Positions 62,704 to 64,000 of a stretch of DNA of 64,000 nt are shown in pieces. The notes beneath the pieces were generated by a model, which did not search any database, had not been told where the DNA came from, and was given only the letters and a program-made list of their open reading frames with translations. The translations under genes and the position numbers were made by a program. Source of the DNA: Lasioglossum baleicum. Taxonomy: Eukaryota > Arthropoda > Insecta > Hymenoptera > Halictidae. Where the stretch lies: positions 806,001-870,000 of the forward strand of contig NW_027469111.1 in NCBI RefSeq assembly GCF_051020765.1, in the 5' to 3' direction. The stretch's first letter is position 1, and each line of letters begins with the position of its first letter.

Positions 62704-63669
62704 GTGTGTTCATATCTGGCACTGGGAGGATCGCAGTGCCACCACTGCGAGGAGGCCCAGGACTCTGCGCGGCATACGCTGGAAGAATATCCAGCGTGGT
62801 CGGCACCGCACAGAGACCTAAGGGGCGTTATTGGTATGGACCTCTCGTTGCCGGTCGTGGTCGACCACATGATCGGCAACGAGAGGTCAAGAGCAGCGTT
62901 TGCCTCCTTCTGCGAGATTGTGATAACGCAGAAGGAGCCAGCGGAAAGGGAGAGGGAAGCCGGCCCCCTCTCCGCCAGGTGGTTAGCATCGGCGGGGCCA
63001 ACCTCGACGAGGCCGACGGCCCCCTGTAAGGGGCCGCAGTCGTAATGGCGGCGGTGGCACTACTTAGTACTTCCACCGCCGCCAAGGGGGGCTGGCCGTT
63101 AAGGCGCCCCCGGGGTGGGCAGGTCGCGGGAGGCCAGGTGGAGCAATAATCCCCTCCCCCCCCTCTACAAAGATGAGACCTGCCGGTCGACCCCCCTCCT
63201 TTATTTTATAATATTTCATTTTATCCTATATATATTTTATATTCTATATTATAAATTTTATCTTTATCTTTTAATCCCCTTTATTTTGCCCCACTTCTTA
63301 TGTTTGTTGTGTTTTGTCCATTGTATTTATTTACTTATTATTATTTATTTATTTATTGACTTTTATTTTATCTATTTTATCTATACACGTTTTCATTTAT
63401 TGATTTTATCTATTATTTTATCGTATTTTTAAGTTTTATGCGGGTCGACGTTGGGGGTGGGACGGGGGGAGGGGACAGACGCGAGCCGGAACTCGCCTCT
63501 GTCCCCTCCTTGTCGCGTGCGGAAAAAAATACAATGCAGCGTGTACGAGTATTTGCACATGTATAAAAATCGGATGGCGCGGTAACAAAAATTCTAAATT
63601 ATACAGCACAAGTTGCAGCAATGCATGCGCATAAGTTAAATTACCTGCATACCGCCGTTTCCTCAAACT
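62704..63669 (+). repeat. Monomer m65, class C, gamma
   Basis: ORF2 remnant 62704-63045. One T fewer at CCTCCTTTATT. Marks the return to left-type class C monomers after the higher-order region. Confidence 0.9.
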
Positions 63670-64000
63670 GTGTGTTCATATCTGGCACTGGGAGGATCGC
63701 AGTGCCACCACTGCGAGGAGGCCCAGGACTCTGCGCGGCATACGCTGGAAGAATATCCAGCGTGGTCGGCACCGCACAGAGACCTAAGGGGCGTTATTGG
63801 TATGGACCTCTCGTTGCCGGTCGTGGTCGACCACATGATCGGCAACGAGAGGTCAAGAGCAGCGTTTGCCTCCTTCTGCGAGATTGTGATAACGCAGAAG
63901 GAGCCAGCGGAAAGGGAGAGGGAAGCCGGCCCCCTCTCCGCCAGGTGGTTAGCATCGGCGGGGCCAACCTCGACGAGGCCGACGGCCCCCTGTAAGGGGC
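63670..64000 (+). repeat. Monomer m66, class C, partial
   Basis: Only the first 331 bp are in the window; the ORF2 remnant with Tyr29 and the +1 shift is cut by the right edge just inside H1. Confidence 0.9.

Larger units (their letters stand above)
1..64000 (+). repeat. Satellite array of ~966-bp monomers derived from an R1-like LINE 3' end
   Basis: The window is one head-to-tail array, all copies in the same orientation, with landmarks recurring every 964-969 bp. ORF2 classes: A has Cys29, GTCCTG, FASFGEI and GPLSARW; B has APFASLGEI and ADPLSARR; C has Cys29 to Tyr, GNERS, FASFCEI, KEPAE and a +1 shift near its end; D has an in-frame TAA just before the zinc knuckle, GTTAAC and KETAE...SASR. 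AT-block types: alpha has CTTCATCTATTATTCCCC and GCCACCCC; beta has ATACTACAAA and GCCCCGC; gamma has ATATTATAAA, CTTTTAATCCCC and GCCCCAC. The protein motifs point to the R1 clade of non-LTR retrotransposons (family knowledge). The size, uniformity and lack of any unique DNA make this satellite DNA rather than scattered insertions. Both edges cut through monomers. Confidence 0.93.

Noticed and set aside
1..64000. CRISPR array, because of regular repeats
   Set aside because: The repeat unit is 966 bp with no short direct repeats separated by unique spacers, and no cas-like genes.
1..64000. A protein-coding tandem repeat, since 966 is divisible by three
   Set aside because: All frames meet stops in every monomer, especially in the AT block and at the ORF2 end, so no frame reads through from unit to unit.
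1..64000. Telomeric or rDNA target of R1-clade elements (TTAGG repeats, 28S sequence)
   Set aside because: No TTAGG run and no rRNA-like stretch was seen; TTAGG occurs only singly, as in CCTTAGGCG of class B.
1..64000. CENP-B box as evidence of a centromere
   Set aside because: I found no stretch in the monomer fitting the core TTCG....A..CGGG pattern by eye; a centromere role stays open but unsupported.

Overview
The whole 64-kb window is one uninterrupted head-to-tail satellite array. The monomer is about 966 bp: 65 complete copies (964-969 bp, except one of 909 bp) and a partial copy at each edge. All copies point the same way. No unique sequence, no intact gene, no rRNA or tRNA gene and no other mobile element was seen, and the array runs off both ends. 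I number the monomers m0 to m66, starting each at the GTG that opens the recognisable coding remnant. The phase is arbitrary.

Each monomer carries about 360 bp that reads as the extreme C-terminus of a non-LTR retrotransposon ORF2: a CX2CX8HX4C zinc knuckle, a CPAW motif, a DLSLP-containing helical stretch, a QKEAAERERE-like stretch and an Arg/Gly-rich tail. From family knowledge this matches the R1 clade of arthropod LINEs. Next come about 200 bp of GC-rich 3' UTR-like DNA with three hairpins and a C tract, then about 240 bp of very AT-rich DNA, then a G-quadruplex motif fused to a 42-nt hairpin. A short A7 tract and about 110-140 bp of linker of unknown origin lead to the next ORF2 remnant. 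The array therefore looks like a satellite born from the 3' end of an R1-like LINE. The host is most likely an insect. Hymenoptera would fit what I remember of such elements, but I could not test that.

Monomers fall into four ORF2 classes (A, B, C, D) and three AT-block types (alpha, beta, gamma), with many mosaics. The left part (1-19 kb) alternates classes and contains an approximate four-monomer duplication. The middle (about 19-31 kb) is the most heterogeneous, with the most diverged monomer (m24) and the one large deletion (m27). The right part (about 32.9-62.7 kb) is a young higher-order repeat. Its monomer types read a-b-c-d-e-f-g-h-i-j-c-d-e-f-g-a-b-c-d-e-f-g-h-i-j-c-j-h-i-j-h. It holds an 8-monomer period (7,728 bp) inside a 15-monomer period (14,490 bp).

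The coding remnants look non-functional: class C has lost the last zinc-ligand Cys and is frameshifted, several types carry premature stops, and no remnant includes a reverse-transcriptase or endonuclease domain. Any function would lie in the DNA or RNA structure (array homogenisation, chromatin or centromere role, structured transcripts), and that is inference.
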